DNA of 64,000 nucleotides from Neurospora intermedia (GCA_037102815.1 BTPP01000001.1:3993001-4057000); one strand, 5' to 3'. Shown: positions 45,616-59,300, counted from the stretch's first letter. Program-made: numbers and translations. The notes: a model not told the origin generated them from the letters alone.

Positions 45616-45703
45616 TCCCCTCGACCGGAATCGAGCCGGTGACCTTTCGGTATACAATCATACAATTACAGCCGAACGTGATATCCAACTACACCACAAG
45701 GGG
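45616..45703 (-). tRNA. tRNA-Tyr (anticodon GTA) with a 14-nt intron
   Basis: On the minus strand the acceptor stem is CCCCTTG paired with CGAGGGG (one G-T pair), discriminator A at 45616; D-arm 45694-45678; anticodon stem TTCGG/CCGAA; loop C-T-GTA-A, anticodon GTA at 45669-45667; T-arm ACCGG/CCGGT with loop CTCGATT. A 14-nt insert (45665-45652, TTGTATGATTGTAT) sits one base 3' of the anticodon, the canonical position for a eukaryotic tRNA intron, and removing it restores a 7-nt loop. C1-G72 is the usual identity element of eukaryotic tRNA-Tyr. A and B boxes are present internally. Confidence 0.94.
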
Positions 45704-48700
45704 ATATGTTACTGCGAGCTTGCACTTTCAATCAAATACTGTGTGTGACTCAGTCAGTGCAGTGAATTGTAGTAGTGGTTTGCCGCGCGACTCTGCCACA
45801 ACAACGCAAATGTGGTTGGTTGTTGTTTGGCGCTGTTCACGACTTTCCTGAAATGATGTTTGATGGCTGGTGGTTGACTTGCAGGCTTTGCGAGACAACA
45901 CACAAAAGGAATCATTGTTATTGTCACCATAGTACAAGCACAGCACACGGAGTCCCACTGGATCTCTGTTGGTGCGACTATGATTGACGCTTATTTACAG
46001 CCGGAACACCAACAAACACTAAAGTCAAGTATTGAGACAGATTCAGTAACACAAAGTTTGCGGCCATCGACTGGCTGAGTGGCTGCTTGTTTGGTATTGT
46101 GTGCGTATGATGCCTACTATGTACATAGTATCGCCGACGACCACTTGCGCAGTTGCCAGCCAGTAGCTACCGTGCCAATGTTATTAATGCCAGCTGCCGA
46201 GTCGGCTTCAGTGCCGGTGAGTGATCTTCCTCTCGTACAATATGATATTTCTCTTTAAGTGGTTTGTTGGACTCGGCAGGAGTGTAACGTTGAACTGTGA
46301 TGGACATTGTTTTCCCCATGCGTGAATTGCGGATATGTCCCGACTGTTGCCGGCGATGGGAAACGGATCGTTGGAATAAAACGATAATAATAAAGGGGAA
46401 TTCCGGTGAATGTCTCATCCCACTTTCACCGACATTGCACTAGCAACCGATGACGAAGTGTTTGTGGATGAGATTCTAGTGTACTATGTAAGGTAAGATC
46501 ATTGTATCCTGTTTTATGGATCTCCCCGATCCATCATTGTTGGATATCAAATCAGCATCTCCACCTCCACCCGGGTGATGGAGGTGTGGACTTTACCGTT
46601 GTTATTGGGTCGTTGTTGGGGGTTCGTTCGTTTTTTAGTTCCATTACTCTCGGCGACGAGGCTGTTGGAATATCCAGTAGCTCGGTAGCTGGGGGCACAG
46701 GTGAGGACCCCTTTGTGGACCAAGGCAAGGGTTCACGATAGGTCAGGTCGGAAAAGGCCCATTCTCGACCAATCCCTATCGGGGATCCTCCTTCGGATAC
46801 ATCCAGATCCGCGAACTGAAACCTGGCAGATGACGAGATAGGCGCCGCTCTTCGGCAGTCTCGTAACGGACGCCTCATACCGAAACACATCGGGCCTGGG
46901 TTCTGGGGAAAGCCTGGGCACCCTGGGCTGTTGGCCAGCGAGACGAGCCCCAAGCATGGCCCGGTGATCGCTGCGTGCCAAGCAGTCCGCCGGGCACCGG
47001 CGGGGAACCAAGCGCACGTTGTGGTACACATCAAGACCCCTCGCCCAGCAAAGACGGTCAAAAGGACGGAGGCTGTCCCTTGTCAGCCCCTTGTCCTGCT
47101 GAATCTCCTATGCGCGAGAGTGGGTTTGCTGCACCGAATGGATCTCCTGAAAAGCGTTGTCGACATGTGGTGCACCGTTTTGTCTGGTATTGGCCTTTTG
47201 CAGGGGCCCTCATCTGATCTCCGGGCCCATGCCAATTGTGGGGATCACCACTTCTAGTGTGGGACGGGATACCTGGTCGCAAGGGTGCCACGGTCAATAA
47301 CGGTGAGAGCCTGCTTTTCGGTCCGTTTTCTCTTCTTTTGAGAAGAAGAAGGGTTTACCTCCCTGCACCCACCGAAAACTTACAGGTACCCACCCCACCA
47401 AAAAAAAATGTAGGGCGGCCCAGCCGATGACATCTCATATTGAAGATCTCGGTTTTGCCTACATCCTAAACTTCGTATTTCCCACGTACGCTGATATTCG
47501 GTCTACCTATGGTAATGTCGACCATAAACCCTTTTATACTACGAAAGTATCACGAGATTTTCACTGTTACTGCGACATCTGCAGAGGTACGTGTATACCT
47601 AGTAGCAAGTTTGTGGTGGGTGCGGGGAGGTCATCCCAAGACAAGGGGAAGAAGGGAGAGGATGAGAGAGGGGCAGCGACACTGTGTTTAAGGTGAGACT
47701 GTGATTGCTGCTGCAAGAACGGAGGCGCTCTCTTCGTGCGACGCACATGGCAGCAAGGGTAAGTACCTCTCCGGCTTTCAAACCCGCTCGGGGAGCTCGG
47801 ACAGTTTGTTAAAAATGTCTTGTTGTTGATGGTGAAAACGAACAAAACGCTCTCATTTGTATGTGCCTTGCTGGGCACAAGCTAGTAAGTAGCCGTCACC
47901 GTTGGGACTACCCATGATTCGGCAGGCTTTACTGGACTTGCCGCGGTGGTCGTTGAAAGCGCAAAGAAAGGTCAGGTTCCAGCCATCCAGTCAGTCAGTC
48001 ACCCAGTGGCATGAACGACATCGGGTCGATGAACCAATGGAGAAAATCCAAGGCTTGGAGGACCCAAAAGGCCGCTCTCGTGTCACGTCGGCCGGATCTG
48101 AAGGTGTAATCTTGCATGGATAGATATGGTTTGAAATGGGTTAGGTTCTCGTCTTTGGGGAAAACGGCATCCTGCGTAAATATACAGGTACACTTGCGAA
48201 GAAAATGCGTAATCCGTCGAATTAGTGACCAAGATGCTGAGAGAATGGTTATGCCGTCGGCAGAACAAGGGGAACAGGGCGTACATGGTGCAGGAGCGCC
48301 GAGAATAGCAAATGCAATATTTACATTGCATTTGCATTGGGTGATGTCGACGTTGCGCGAGGTCGCCGACCTGGCGTTCCCGACGTTGCACTTGATCCCC
48401 GCTTCGTGGGTTGGGGCGTCACCACCCCCCGGGCGGGTCGTGCCTCGTTCATCTTGTCCCACCTCAACCACCACCTTGCGGCTGTCGACGAGGGCTGGAT
48501 CCTGGCTCTTAATACGACAGTTTTATTCCTCCCCAAAAGTCATGACATTTCGACCCTATCATGCCCCTGTCCCCCACCCTCTCCTCTTTGCCTCAGCCGT
48601 CACCTCTCTGGGTGTCTTTAAGGTCGGTTTCGATCATGTATTTGTATATCTGCTGGCAGCACGGGATCCAGTCAGTGCTGCCTTTACTCGTCCTATGGAG

Positions 48701-50401
48701 TGCTGGTCAATTCTTGATTCAGTACCAAACATCGAGAGCCTGAAGTAGGCAGGGCTACTGCTACTGGTACTCAAATGGTGGGAAGATGATGCGATGCTGG
48801 AATGTTCGATGTTGCTGTCAACGTCTGAACGTTGTCGAGCTTTTGCAAGTCGACCGCCAATAAGACAAAGACACTCGCGTAAGGAAATTCGGAATCCGCT
48901 TGGGTTGACTCTGGGTTGGACAAGGGCTGTATCACTGTGTTGTGAAGAAAAGGGTTCACAGACCAACGGTTCAGAAAACGGTTCAGCGAAGGGGAAATGA
49001 GGTCCCCCAAGAGAGAAGAGCGGCAAAACGGTTCTTCCAAAACTGGAAAGTTGGCTATTAGTGCGTCGATCACTGGGTGACGCTTTGATGTCTGCGTTGC
49101 AACCCTGTCGAGTCTGGACCCTAGCCACAAAGGGAGCCGATCCGCCGGTACGGCGCTGGCGCCGGTGCCACAGTCTGCTTGCACAGGGGGCTGACTGCGT
49201 GCGGTCGGGGACCTCTGCTGCATGGTGAAGTAAGGTAGTATGCGCTCTCGAAGACACTGGCCGGCCTTCCACCGCAACGGCATGGGCGGGCAGTAACCCC
49301 CAAGGTCTTGAAGAGGGTCGCAAACCTAACCGTAACAGTCGCATCAAGCGAGCTGATCGCTGTTCCCTCCTTGCTCTTACCCGTTCAATCTCTCATGCAT
49401 CCGTGCAGTTCCCCGTCTCTTGTATGAGACTCCTAGATTCCATGGTGTCACAGAGAGTGAATGGATGGCAACTGTTGAATATTGGTGCAGGCATCGAGGC
49501 ATCAACATCAGCATCGACATGTACGTCACGCATTGCTCCCATGTGCATCGTGAACAAGGGCACCATCTCCACGAGGCGATTCATACAAGTCCCACGATAA
49601 ACCACGAATAGTATGTATACACCATAGTCGATAGTCCCACAATATGGCTCCAACTACGGAGTTCCGATCCGGACGCCTTCTCCAGCGATGTAGAGATCGA
49701 GACTAAAATCAAAGGGAAATGAAAGAAGAAGCTCTTTCAAGTCCACACCACAGCGAAACCACCAACTGGAACACCGTTGCAAATTGTGGGGAGAGATCTA
49801 CGGTCCCGTCATGCCCCCTTTTACCCACACACCTCATTCTTGGGTTTTGGGGTTTTGTGCACGACAATGCACTAAAACTCAAACCTATTCAACTTCCTTT
49901 GCCAACGGCCGCGCATGATGACGGTTTAACTTGTTCCTGCCGGATGTGTTGCCGCTGACACGTTTGCGAACTTCCGCACTAAACCGAGCTAGGATACCAC
50001 CATTATGAACAGGCGAGAGGACAGGTAACAACAAGCTCTGGAAGGCAAACACACAAAAAAGGAAAAAAAGGGAACAAAAAAAGGAAAAAAAAAAAAAAAA
50101 AAAATCACTACGTACCACCGACTTTCTGTGTCGGTATGGAAAGCTTGCTTAGACTCGGAACTTTCATTGCCTTTCTTCTACATAGTACGCAGTATGTAGT
50201 GTGATCTATGTAGCCACATCTTCAAAATCGAAGGTAGCTGCACAGTGTGATCTACGGTATACTATCTCCGAACTTCGACTTCGTCCATAAACCCGATGGT
50301 TATTTACGAGGAGAAATCACCAAGTTCCCCTTCATAAACTCGGATCTTCATGTCGATATTTTTGAGTAACTTCCTCTTGGTGTTGCTAACTAGGTAATTA
50401 C
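45704..50401. other. Gene-free interval (4.7 kb)
   Basis: Several open frames of 100-230 codons exist (for example 46552-47061 and 48634-49347 on the minus strand) but begin at non-ATG codons or show no domain, signal or conserved block. It also holds the palindrome copy at 46115-46130 and an A20 run at 50085-50104. The right end carries the left target-site copy of the hAT element. Confidence 0.45.
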
Positions 50402-52864
50402 TAGTGATCCATCAGTAATAACAGGGTCCCAGTAATAACTGTAATAACTGTTTCTGAAAGGAAAAAATGGCGATTCGTACGTGGCCGTGCGTAGACCCAT
50501 ATTTTACTAGCATTTTACTGGTCGCACCAGAAAATCGGATTTTTTGCTGAAAATGCTAGAAATCGAGCTTTTTACGTTGAGATACTGTAAATCGAGTCTT
50601 TACGTATAGAATCTGTGTATTTAATAACTACCCTCTTTATAAATACCCTCGTCTACTCTCTCTAACTTACTCCTCCTATGCCCGGTTATTTTAATCGTTG
50701 TCGTATATATAATTATATAATTGTTCTTCAATATCCAATAAGAGCTCGTCCCTCTGTATGGGAGATAGTCCGGTAAAGGATTAATAGAGGTTTTTAAGTT
50801 TCTTGCCGTTTATATAAATAAATAAGGCTATATCTATTTTGTTGGTAGTAAGGCGGTTACACTTTACGTTTTCTAAAAAGTTTATAGTAGAGAAGGCTCG
50901 TTTATAAGGTATATTGTTAGTTAGTGTATTGAATACCCTAATAATTATTATAGTAATAATAGAGCTATTATCCTTAATAATACTCTACTACGTTTTAGGA
51001 TTAAGATTCTAGTAATCCTAAATACGTTGGTTAGGGGTATATAGAGTTTATCGGATATAGAAGTATATAAAGTCCTTAATAAACCGTTATTCTATAACGT
51101 TGTATAAAGTATAAATATATAGCCGAATAAAGTCGATAATTATAGGAATAAGGTTAGTAATAGGGGGTTGAACTAATCTTATTACATTTATTATAGTACT
51201 TAATAGTAAAAGGAAGCCTAATTAGTTCAACGGGGTTAATTACCGTTATTTTCTCTATATATATAACCGTTCAAATTTATATTAATTATTAATTTAAAAG
51301 GAAGGGCGTTCGGTTTACTATACTTCCTATATTGAGATTTATCGAGGGATAATATAACCGACCGTAGCTTTATCCGTTTTTAATATTAATTGGGCTTTAT
51401 AAAGTAGCTTTATAAACCTCTTAAGGTTAATTAGACCGTACTAGAAGTGGACGTTCTCAATAGTATTAAGTACGTATTATAATTATACGGGTTTATTTAG
51501 TATAGGCGCGTCGGGGGTAAGTGGTTGTGCGTGAGGGGGTTTTTAATATTAGCCGTTATATTAACGTATAGTTCGAGCAAAGGTACGCAATGCGGGTTGA
51601 ATTCGTAGTATCAATTATATAGATTTATATTATAACCCCTATCGGGTAATTATACTAATTTAGTTAATTAATAATATAAATAAAATAATAAGGGGTTCTT
51701 TCTAATAAACTTTATAAGGATTGAAATAAGTTTATTATAGTATATTATTATTAATTTACGAAAGCGAATTAATTGCAATTTAAAAGTACGAAAGAAATTT
51801 ATAATATTAACTACTTATTAACTTAATATATAAAATAGTAATATAGTAAGTAAGTCTTTTATTAGTAATTAAAGCGAGTGAGAATCGTATAGTATTATAA
51901 ATACGGTCTTAAAACGCCTAGTAATTAACTCCTATATTAATTTCCTAGCGGTAGTATATATATTAGTAATAAAATTATTAATTTTAGTGGGGTTATTAGT
52001 TATTTCGTTATAAATACTAGAGACGAAGTTAGCGAGATTTATTATAGTATACTCAGTAGCGTCGGTATAGCGGTTCACTTAGAAGAATGAGGTTTGATCT
52101 ATAGTACTGGAGAATAATACGTTAATAATACGCTTACTATTATAATTATTTAATTTATTAAAAAAAATATTAATATAATTAGTAGTATTAATATACTGGA
52201 TCCTAATCTATTGTTTTATTTCTTAGTATATAACGGGGAGCTATTTATTTACTAATACGCTAGTATTAAGGGGAGTATAATAAGGGGTAAAGGTATAAAG
52301 GAACGCCCGTATAGGTAATAAATTAAGGAGGTTAAAAGGTCGACCGTTAAAGAATATAGCTTCAGCTGCGTATTGATTAATCCTCTTCTTTTAGGCTCTA
52401 TTAAATATAACTACGTATTGGCGGATATCCTTACAATATTCAACTTATTAGCAAATATAGTATACCTAGTACTATTAATAGTTATTGAAATAGTGGTACA
52501 AGCGAGTAATATTGTTCGCTTAGCGATTATTATAGTAATTGTACTGGGCGGTTACAATCGCGCAACCGGGTTCATCCTGTAGCGTGAACTCTCTAAATAT
52601 AGCTTTATTCCTAGCGTTTCATTAAGGGGGCATAGTAATAATTGGGTTGAAGTTGGTTGTAAGAGGAGAGTAGAGTGCTAATCGATATAATGAACGGTAT
52701 AGAAATGGCCCAGTTGAGCCTAATTGAGCCCAGTCATACTGGCCCAGTATGGGGGTGAGGTGAGGAGTGCACGGACTGTGGCACAGACCACTGTTTTAGC
52801 GGTAATTACTGAAAATGTAATAGAATGGAAAAAATGGGATACTTTCCGTTTCTATCGATCACTA
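50402..52864 (-). mobile_element. hAT-superfamily DNA transposon, RIP-degraded
   Basis: 2463 bp bounded by short inverted ends TAGTGATC, flanked on both sides by the identical 8-bp GTAATTAC (50394-50401 and 52865-52872); this fits the hAT target consensus nTnnnnAn. The interior (about 50600-52680) is extremely AT- and TpA-rich, as after RIP, while the ~200 bp at each end are near normal. On the minus strand at about 50960-50760, fragments read YKRAFSTINFLENVKCNRLT and ALFIYINGKKL, which match the C-terminal hAT dimerisation region (usually PSERAFS...RNRL...FI.N...L). The frame is interrupted many times, so no transposase can be made. Subterminal AGTAATAAC repeats occur near the left end. Confidence 0.88.
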
Positions 52865-55357
52865 GTAATTACTAACCGGCAACCTTTTTTCGCAGCGCTA
52901 TCCCGGCGACATTTTCCGGCACCGTTCAGGCCGTAGCTGCCCCTCTTTATTCGGGCATCATCTCACGGGCAACTGAACCTCAACTTGCCCGGGCCCATCC
53001 CCCATCTCCATGTCCATCTCCATCCCCCATTGCCATAACCCCTCGTTCAATCTCGCCTATCCCTCCAACGGTGCAGATGTATCATTTCGTGGGGTGATCG
53101 GTTTTCAGCCAATCGGTGGCTCCCTTTTATAGCTGCCTAGATTTTGAGGTATGTAAGCAAATCCCTCAACCGCCCCAGCCTTGGTAGTGTTTACTAGTGC
53201 TATAGGTGAAAGTGCTTAGCTGACAGGCCTCGTTGACGAAGTTTAGTTGGTACTTACCCGTGGGGATGATGCGTTGAAAATGATAAATTCGCACCGTCAA
53301 AGGGGATGCTCGCTCGCCCAAGTAAGCCGATCGACCGAAATCTATGCAACCAAGTGTTACCCTTCAGCTACCCCGTCGTTGTCTATCATGCTTAGTTTTT
53401 GTAAAGCCGAGTGGGTGAGCTGAACCCCTTCAGAGATTTTTTTTTTTTCATGTCTCTGGGCCCATGATCCCGGTCGCTCATCCATCTGATGCAATTTTTT
53501 ATTATTATCGGGGGTTGTGTTGGTTCTTCATTTTGCAGCTCTACAGTCTCGCAGACCACACACAAAACCACCAAGCACAGGAACCACAGAAACCACATTC
53601 CGAACCACCTTCTAAAAAAGAAGAATGCCATAATATAACCCCGTAGACGACTTGCGGCATGCAATTGGCCGCTGTGCATCACCCACAAAACACTAAAACA
53701 TCTCCAACATCGCCGGTGTAAAAGGTCTCGCGCTGGTGCCTAAGCCTACACTAGTATTTCTCCCGCATTGCGAAAACGAGTACGTAGTAATTATATTTAA
53801 ACGTCTTGTATGTAATTGTATTTAGAAGAACCGAGAAACTGAAACTAGCTTCACCGTTGCCAGTGCCTAATACTTAGTGTCCGCTCCTTCCGCTCCCATC
53901 TCTCCCTTCCCTTTTTATTCCCGACTCCAGTCCTCGTGGACCGGACCCTCTTCATATGGACTCCATCCAGATTATTCGGCCCCTCCCCCCTTTGGGAATT
54001 GCGTCAAGTTTCTATTACCAACACCAAACATGCAAAGCTGCCTTCAATTAAGTTATCTCGAGTTCGCATGGCCCATTTTCAATATTTGTCGTTTTTTTTT
54101 CTTTATATTTTTTTTATGAAATTTTGAAGCATCGGTGTGCCACTATTGTTAGGTATCGTTGTTGGTGACTTGTGTAAAGTTGTCCGCCCGCGTGGGTCAT
54201 CCTCGGTCAAACTTTACCCTTTTCTGACTACACTATGTATCGGGAAAACGGGAAAACGGGAAGTGAAACCCGAGAGAAACAAAACATTTTCTGCCTACCG
54301 TGAATAATATGTCTCATACAAATTGAAAAAAAGAAGGATCGGAAATTAAATGTTGTGCTATGGAAGACATGGAAGAAGAAGAAGCCTTCCTTGTTGTAGA
54401 AGAAAAGGCCTAGACAGACCTATGCACTAAAAGCAAAGCGCCAAAAAACAAAACCATACAAAAGGCGGAAGGGAGGTGGGGGGAGAAATTAAATTAAGAG
54501 GCAACCGATTTGTTGTGTTCAGTTTGTGTGTGTGTGTGTGATCTAAACTTAGTGATTTAGAAGTTCAATGGTTGCACAACCTCAATCTGAATATTGGAAC
54601 ACTGAACCCGGGAAGAGGGGGAGGAGGGTCTCGTATAACACGACGACATCTTTCTCTACTTTAGGTATCCTAGTTCGTGTAAGGAACGGGCATTTTCTTG
54701 TATGCTGGTAACGATTGTAGCTCATCGGCTACATCGACTCGCATTCATGTTCACTTTCTACTGTTGGACATAGGTAGGCACAAGGTAGTAACAAGCAAGG
54801 CCAGATTGCCACTGTAATTTGATTTCACCGATTAATATTTCTTTGATTTTTGGAAAACAGCGTGCCGCAAAGCATCTGCTGTTGTGGGGGGTATCTCAAC
54901 AGTAAAAAAAAATGACCTCTTCCGTCTGCCCATCCGCTCCTCAGACCATCCGATCCTTGATACAAGAAAAGAGGAAAGAAGAACCAAAAACCACCGACGG
55001 ACTACTTGATTGTAGGTAGCCCGGGGCGTGAATGACGTATTTCTATCCATCCGCCATGCCCAACCCAATTTTCAGTTCCTTCTGTCTGCTTATGATTACA
55101 CTATAAGGATAGTTGCAGTCCCTTTATTTTGATAGGACGAGATGAGTGTGGTGATTTCACCAAGCTCAGGATTGATGCTGTACGCTGTTCTGGTCTGATG
55201 TACTATGTTAGCGTCATGTGTGTTTGAGAAGGTATCGTCATCAGGAAAACTTACCATATTTGAGTATGACCAGTTCGACACGCCCCAGCTAGCCTTCGGC
55301 TTTCGGGTTATTATGATCTTCGTAGATGGGAGATATTTGGTATCTTATTCCGCCTGT
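52865..55357. other. Gene-free interval (2.5 kb)
   Basis: No supported gene. A GT dinucleotide run lies at about 54523-54540, and there are CT-rich stretches. Confidence 0.45.
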
Positions 55358-55759
55358 TCAAGAGCACAGGAGGCTTGTGACAGGAATCCTGGCATGGTTT
55401 TTCTCGTCTCGTTGAATCAAGGCAATAGGCGAGCTAGGTGCCGTGGGAAGGTACTCGGTGGTAGAAGGGAGGTATCCCATTGATGATGATTGCTGAGGGA
55501 AAGGAAGACTGGGACGACGGTAGGCCGCAGGTGGTGCGAAAGCTGCTAGCTGTCGGCGATCAAACTCATCCAAGTCTCCGGAGGATGAGGTAGTAGGAGA
55601 GGGCAAGGTGCTGAACGGGGCAAGTCGCCTTGATGTGGGCGGTGTCAAGAGCCGCAGAGTGTTTCCATTTGCGCAATCGCTTCCATCTTGATATCCATCG
55701 GTAGCGGGGAAGGCATGTGATGGAGGAAAAAAAGATGTGAAGGGTGTAGTGCACCGAGC

Positions 55760-55790
<31 letters not shown>

Positions 55791-56335
55791 GGCCTAGAAG
55801 GGAACCACTCGATGGACTCATGGACGCGGTGATGAAGGCTGTCCTTGAAGCTGCTGGGACTGGATGGCCTCCTAGATCCCGTGTAGATGTCCTGAGGATA
55901 TCTGATGGGGCGCTGCATGTGCGCTCTCGGCAGTTGACCTGGGCTATTTCTTAGAACATCGGAGGCAGAAACGCGTCTTGGTGCACTCTGTCTCCTGAGC
56001 TGGTTCTTTTTGCGGTTGTTGAGGCCGTTCCAATAGTTCTTGACTGCGTTGTCGCTGCGGCCCTGGAGCTTCCTGGCGATGTCTGCCCAACGAGGCCCCT
56101 TCAGATCTACCTCTCTAACGATGATAGCGGCCTCTTCCTGTGTCATAGGTCCGTGGTTCAGCCCTGGCTTCAGGTTTTGGTGCCATCGCTCTCGGCACTG
56201 CTTGGGGGTTCTGGTTCCGAGAATGCGGGCAACGTTGACCCAGTTTCCCGGTCCTAGGTCCTTGACCAACTTGATGAGTCGCTGATCCTCCCCTGCTGAC
56301 CAAGGACCTCTCCGTTGGTCGGGCATGTTAGACAT
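55358..56335 (-). CDS. R2R3-type Myb transcription factor (FlbD/RCA-1-like)
   Basis: Single exon on the minus strand, 325 residues. Two Myb repeats at the N-terminus: R2 at about 8-57 (RRGPWSAGEDQRLIKLV, Trp12, Trp32, then PKQCRERWHQNLKP with Trp51) and R3 at about 62-110 (HGPMTQEEAA, Trp83, Trp102 in SDNAVKNYWNG); the first R3 Trp is replaced by Met64, as is usual for this position to be non-Trp. The linker and the RERWHQNLKP block resemble fungal FlbD and Neurospora RCA-1, conidiation regulators, but FlbD-type proteins read RERYHQNLKP, so this may be a paralogue. Residues after 115 are Pro/Ser/Gln-rich with a polyGln run near 185-194. It should bind DNA in the nucleus; targets are unknown. 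The upstream kilobase is gene-free and probably regulatory. Confidence 0.88.
55759..55789 (-). repeat. CAG-type repeat (polyGln) in the Myb gene
   Basis: CTG/TTG triplets on the + strand encode ten consecutive Gln on the minus strand. Confidence 0.85.
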
Positions 56336-59300
56336 GATGATCGAAAATGTCGATAAGGTGAACGACGGTTTTGGTCTTGATTGTCTTGAAGACTAATGAT
56401 GTTATCCTTCAATGGAGCTTTGTTGATGTCGAGTCGTGGTGGATGTCGATGATTGTAATAGATGTTTGATGGTAGAGATGGGTGGTTGAAGGTGGTACGG
56501 GAATGCAGGTTGGGGATGGGGGGGAAGATAAAGTAGTTAGAAGGGAACGAGGTTTATAAGATGACTGGCCGATCTGAAGGTGTGTGGGATGATGTTCTCA
56601 GACGGTCTAATGCCACCGACGGACGCTAGTAGATGACGGGATGCGAGGAAGAAGAAAGTAAGGCGCAGGCCCGAAATGTCATGGATGTACTAGCCTGCTG
56701 GATATCGGCTAGCCTAGTATTTCACTTGCAGGTACCCAAGTGCAAGTCCATGACTGGAGCTCCCCCCGTTTGGAAGAACGGATTTCCACTTCTGGTGCGC
56801 GTCTCAGCCAGGGGTCGATTGGTGTACATAGTACGAGGTGGGATTCCGCATACCAGGCAGTCCACTTCTCAGCCCCTTACAAATCGTTTATCTTGTCTAG
56901 TATTCGTATAGCCCAGCTCGTAGCGTACTACTCAGTATGTACACCTAGCCGATGGCTCGCATGAACAAGCTACTTCCCAGGAAGAAGGATACCGTGAACG
57001 CCTCATCTGAGCCTGGCGAGGTACCAAGTATACTTGCACTGGCCGTTCCTCGTCACTATGTATCTACTTCCGGTCGACAAGACTGTGTAAATACCTTGCG
57101 GGCTGTGTCGAAACGACAGGTGCCATTTAAAAAAATGCCAGTGGCTTCCTTAACCTAATTCGATGTCTGAGTCCAAGGACGGCCCCTTGTCTGATATGCT
57201 ACTGTAAGCTAATGCAACCTGAAAGCACTGGGATACCCACCTTTAGCGCAGTCGGTACCGGTTACGGAAATCGAGCAAAGACCAAAACGGTCAGGCCATG
57301 ACGTCTATCGGGGTAGCCTGTAATGAAAACGGTGAGTGCGCTCAGGCAGGGGGGGAATGCTGACCCAGTTCTGCTTGACAGCATGCCCCTGGCGCAGCTT
57401 TGTGTGTACAAGGGAGTTAATTGCCATGCCAATGGAACTGATATCCGTGCGTCGAGGAGGTTTTCGAATGCACGTATTCGAGCTGCCCCTGGATTGAGGT
57501 GAGGTGGCATATGTCGAAAGGGGGAAAAGAATCGACAGTCAGAGCCTTCAACTCATCTCACTTACTACTTGATTGAAAATTTGTCGAAGCGACCAGGAAG
57601 GGGTGAGTTGGCCAAGAGGTAAGAGGCACGTAAGAAACCTCAAGTGTCCAAATCCGGAGCCCGTGCACTTTGTTGAATTGTTAGTGCTGCATGGGTCTGA
57701 TTGGCTGGACGGTCAAGTTGTCCAGACCGGGCAGCCAGTTGTGCCTCGTTGGCAGCCAACCGAATCACTGCCCTGTGGTCTTTCCAAGCCTTCTATTCAC
57801 AGCGCCCTTTCCGGTCGCGGCCACCATGAATCCCAAGACAAGCCACGCCTTTTCCCTGGATCGACGAACCTACGCGCAAGATTGATTCTACCCTTTCCCG
57901 TCTGTTCGATCAATGAATCCGCAGTAAAGTGACCAACCAGTGTCAATCTGCGTCCAACAATTTGCGTGTGCCTAGTTATGTGTCTGCTGCGAAGAGGTAG
58001 GTAGCACTTGGTCGTATCCTGATGTCCGAGCCCTCAACTCGCTCGATCCAATAAGATTGACTGCTAGCACATCCGTCCAGCACAAACCCTGACCATGGCG
58101 TTCCCGGGAACTGCCAAAGCCGAAGCTTGTGTGCTGCCTGGGACCTCGAGTGACGACCAGACGCTGTCCGATTGTCCAGTCCCAACTCAGCGATCGCAGA
58201 AAACCCAGTTCAGGACCGGGAAACCAAAAGGAACCCTTACCTACCTACGGTGTCGATACCTCAACAGGAACACAACAGCAAGAATAGCAGGGAAGGCAGG
58301 ATCGCCAAAACCAACCCGATCGAGGCATTCAATGAACTCGGGAGCGCTCACTTGAAAATCTTGAACTCGGCCCCATCCACACCGATCCGCTCCGCGTCTG
58401 TGATCCGTCCAGTCCATCGCCCACCCAAACTGTCGGTTGCACCTAATATGCCAATAGTGCGGTATCTACCTGACTATACAGCGCTATCGTATATACAGTG
58501 CCCTATACAAAGCTACGAAGTTTTGCCTGTGGTGGCTCGTGCTCGGTACCTGACAAGGGGTTCTTTCGGCTCGCAACCACAGCACGGTATAGAGGGCCGG
58601 GATTTGCTGCCGCAGATTATCTTGCATGTCCTCTTTCAAACACGCCCAAGGACGGATATGCTTGACGCCGTGATTCCCTCTGCTAATAGTCAAGTTAACC
58701 CTTTCTCCTTGGCCGAGACCGAACTGGCGGTGGACAGCTCGGTCCAATTCCAAGAGAGGGGGAAAAAAAGGAAAGAAAACAGATGGCAGGGTAAACGCTG
58801 ACAGGCCAAGCACTCGAGTAAAATTGAGTTACATGAAGGGAATCGCTAACCCATCGCACCGATCTTGACATTATAGTCGTGTGCCCTGATAGGCAATGCA
58901 AACAATTCGGCCAGGCTATTCCCCTTGCACCAAGTAGGCCTTTGCACATAGGGTACCGGTGTTTGGCTTCTTTACCATCCAGCCCTAGTTTGTTTGTTTG
59001 TTGGTAGGAAAAAGGCCACATCTTACTAAACTCAAAAGAACCAAATCAACAAACATAGCAGTATTGTGATGTAAACTACAGGTCTCCCAAGCCCGGGTCT
59101 GAGTATGTTGCGAGTTCCGTGCCTCGGCTTGAGAGGGAGATTCCGCTGTTTTCCCGTCCGCTTGTTGCTAAATCTGGACAGGATTGATTAGCTCCAGGGT
59201 TGTGTGAGCAGTGGCTTTAAAAGGTCATCATTACAGCGTGACGGACGGGATCTTAGCGATCCAGTAACTTGGGTTCCCGACCGGTTAAATGCATCGGAGC

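Noticed and set aside
46552-47061. 169-codon minus-strand frame
   Set aside because: Begins at a non-ATG codon, no recognisable domain, overlapped by other open frames in GC-rich DNA.
48634-49347. 237-codon minus-strand frame
   Set aside because: Composition is Ser/Arg-rich and random-looking; first codon is not ATG (an ATG follows at once), but no domain, signal or splice context supports it.
57238-57275. A-box-like TTTAGCGCAGTCGGTA resembling a tRNA-Met 5' half
   Set aside because: No B-box or pairing acceptor follows within 100 nt; at most a tRNA fragment.
58172-58801. 209-codon plus-strand frame
   Set aside because: Starts at TTG and lacks an early ATG; no conserved block.
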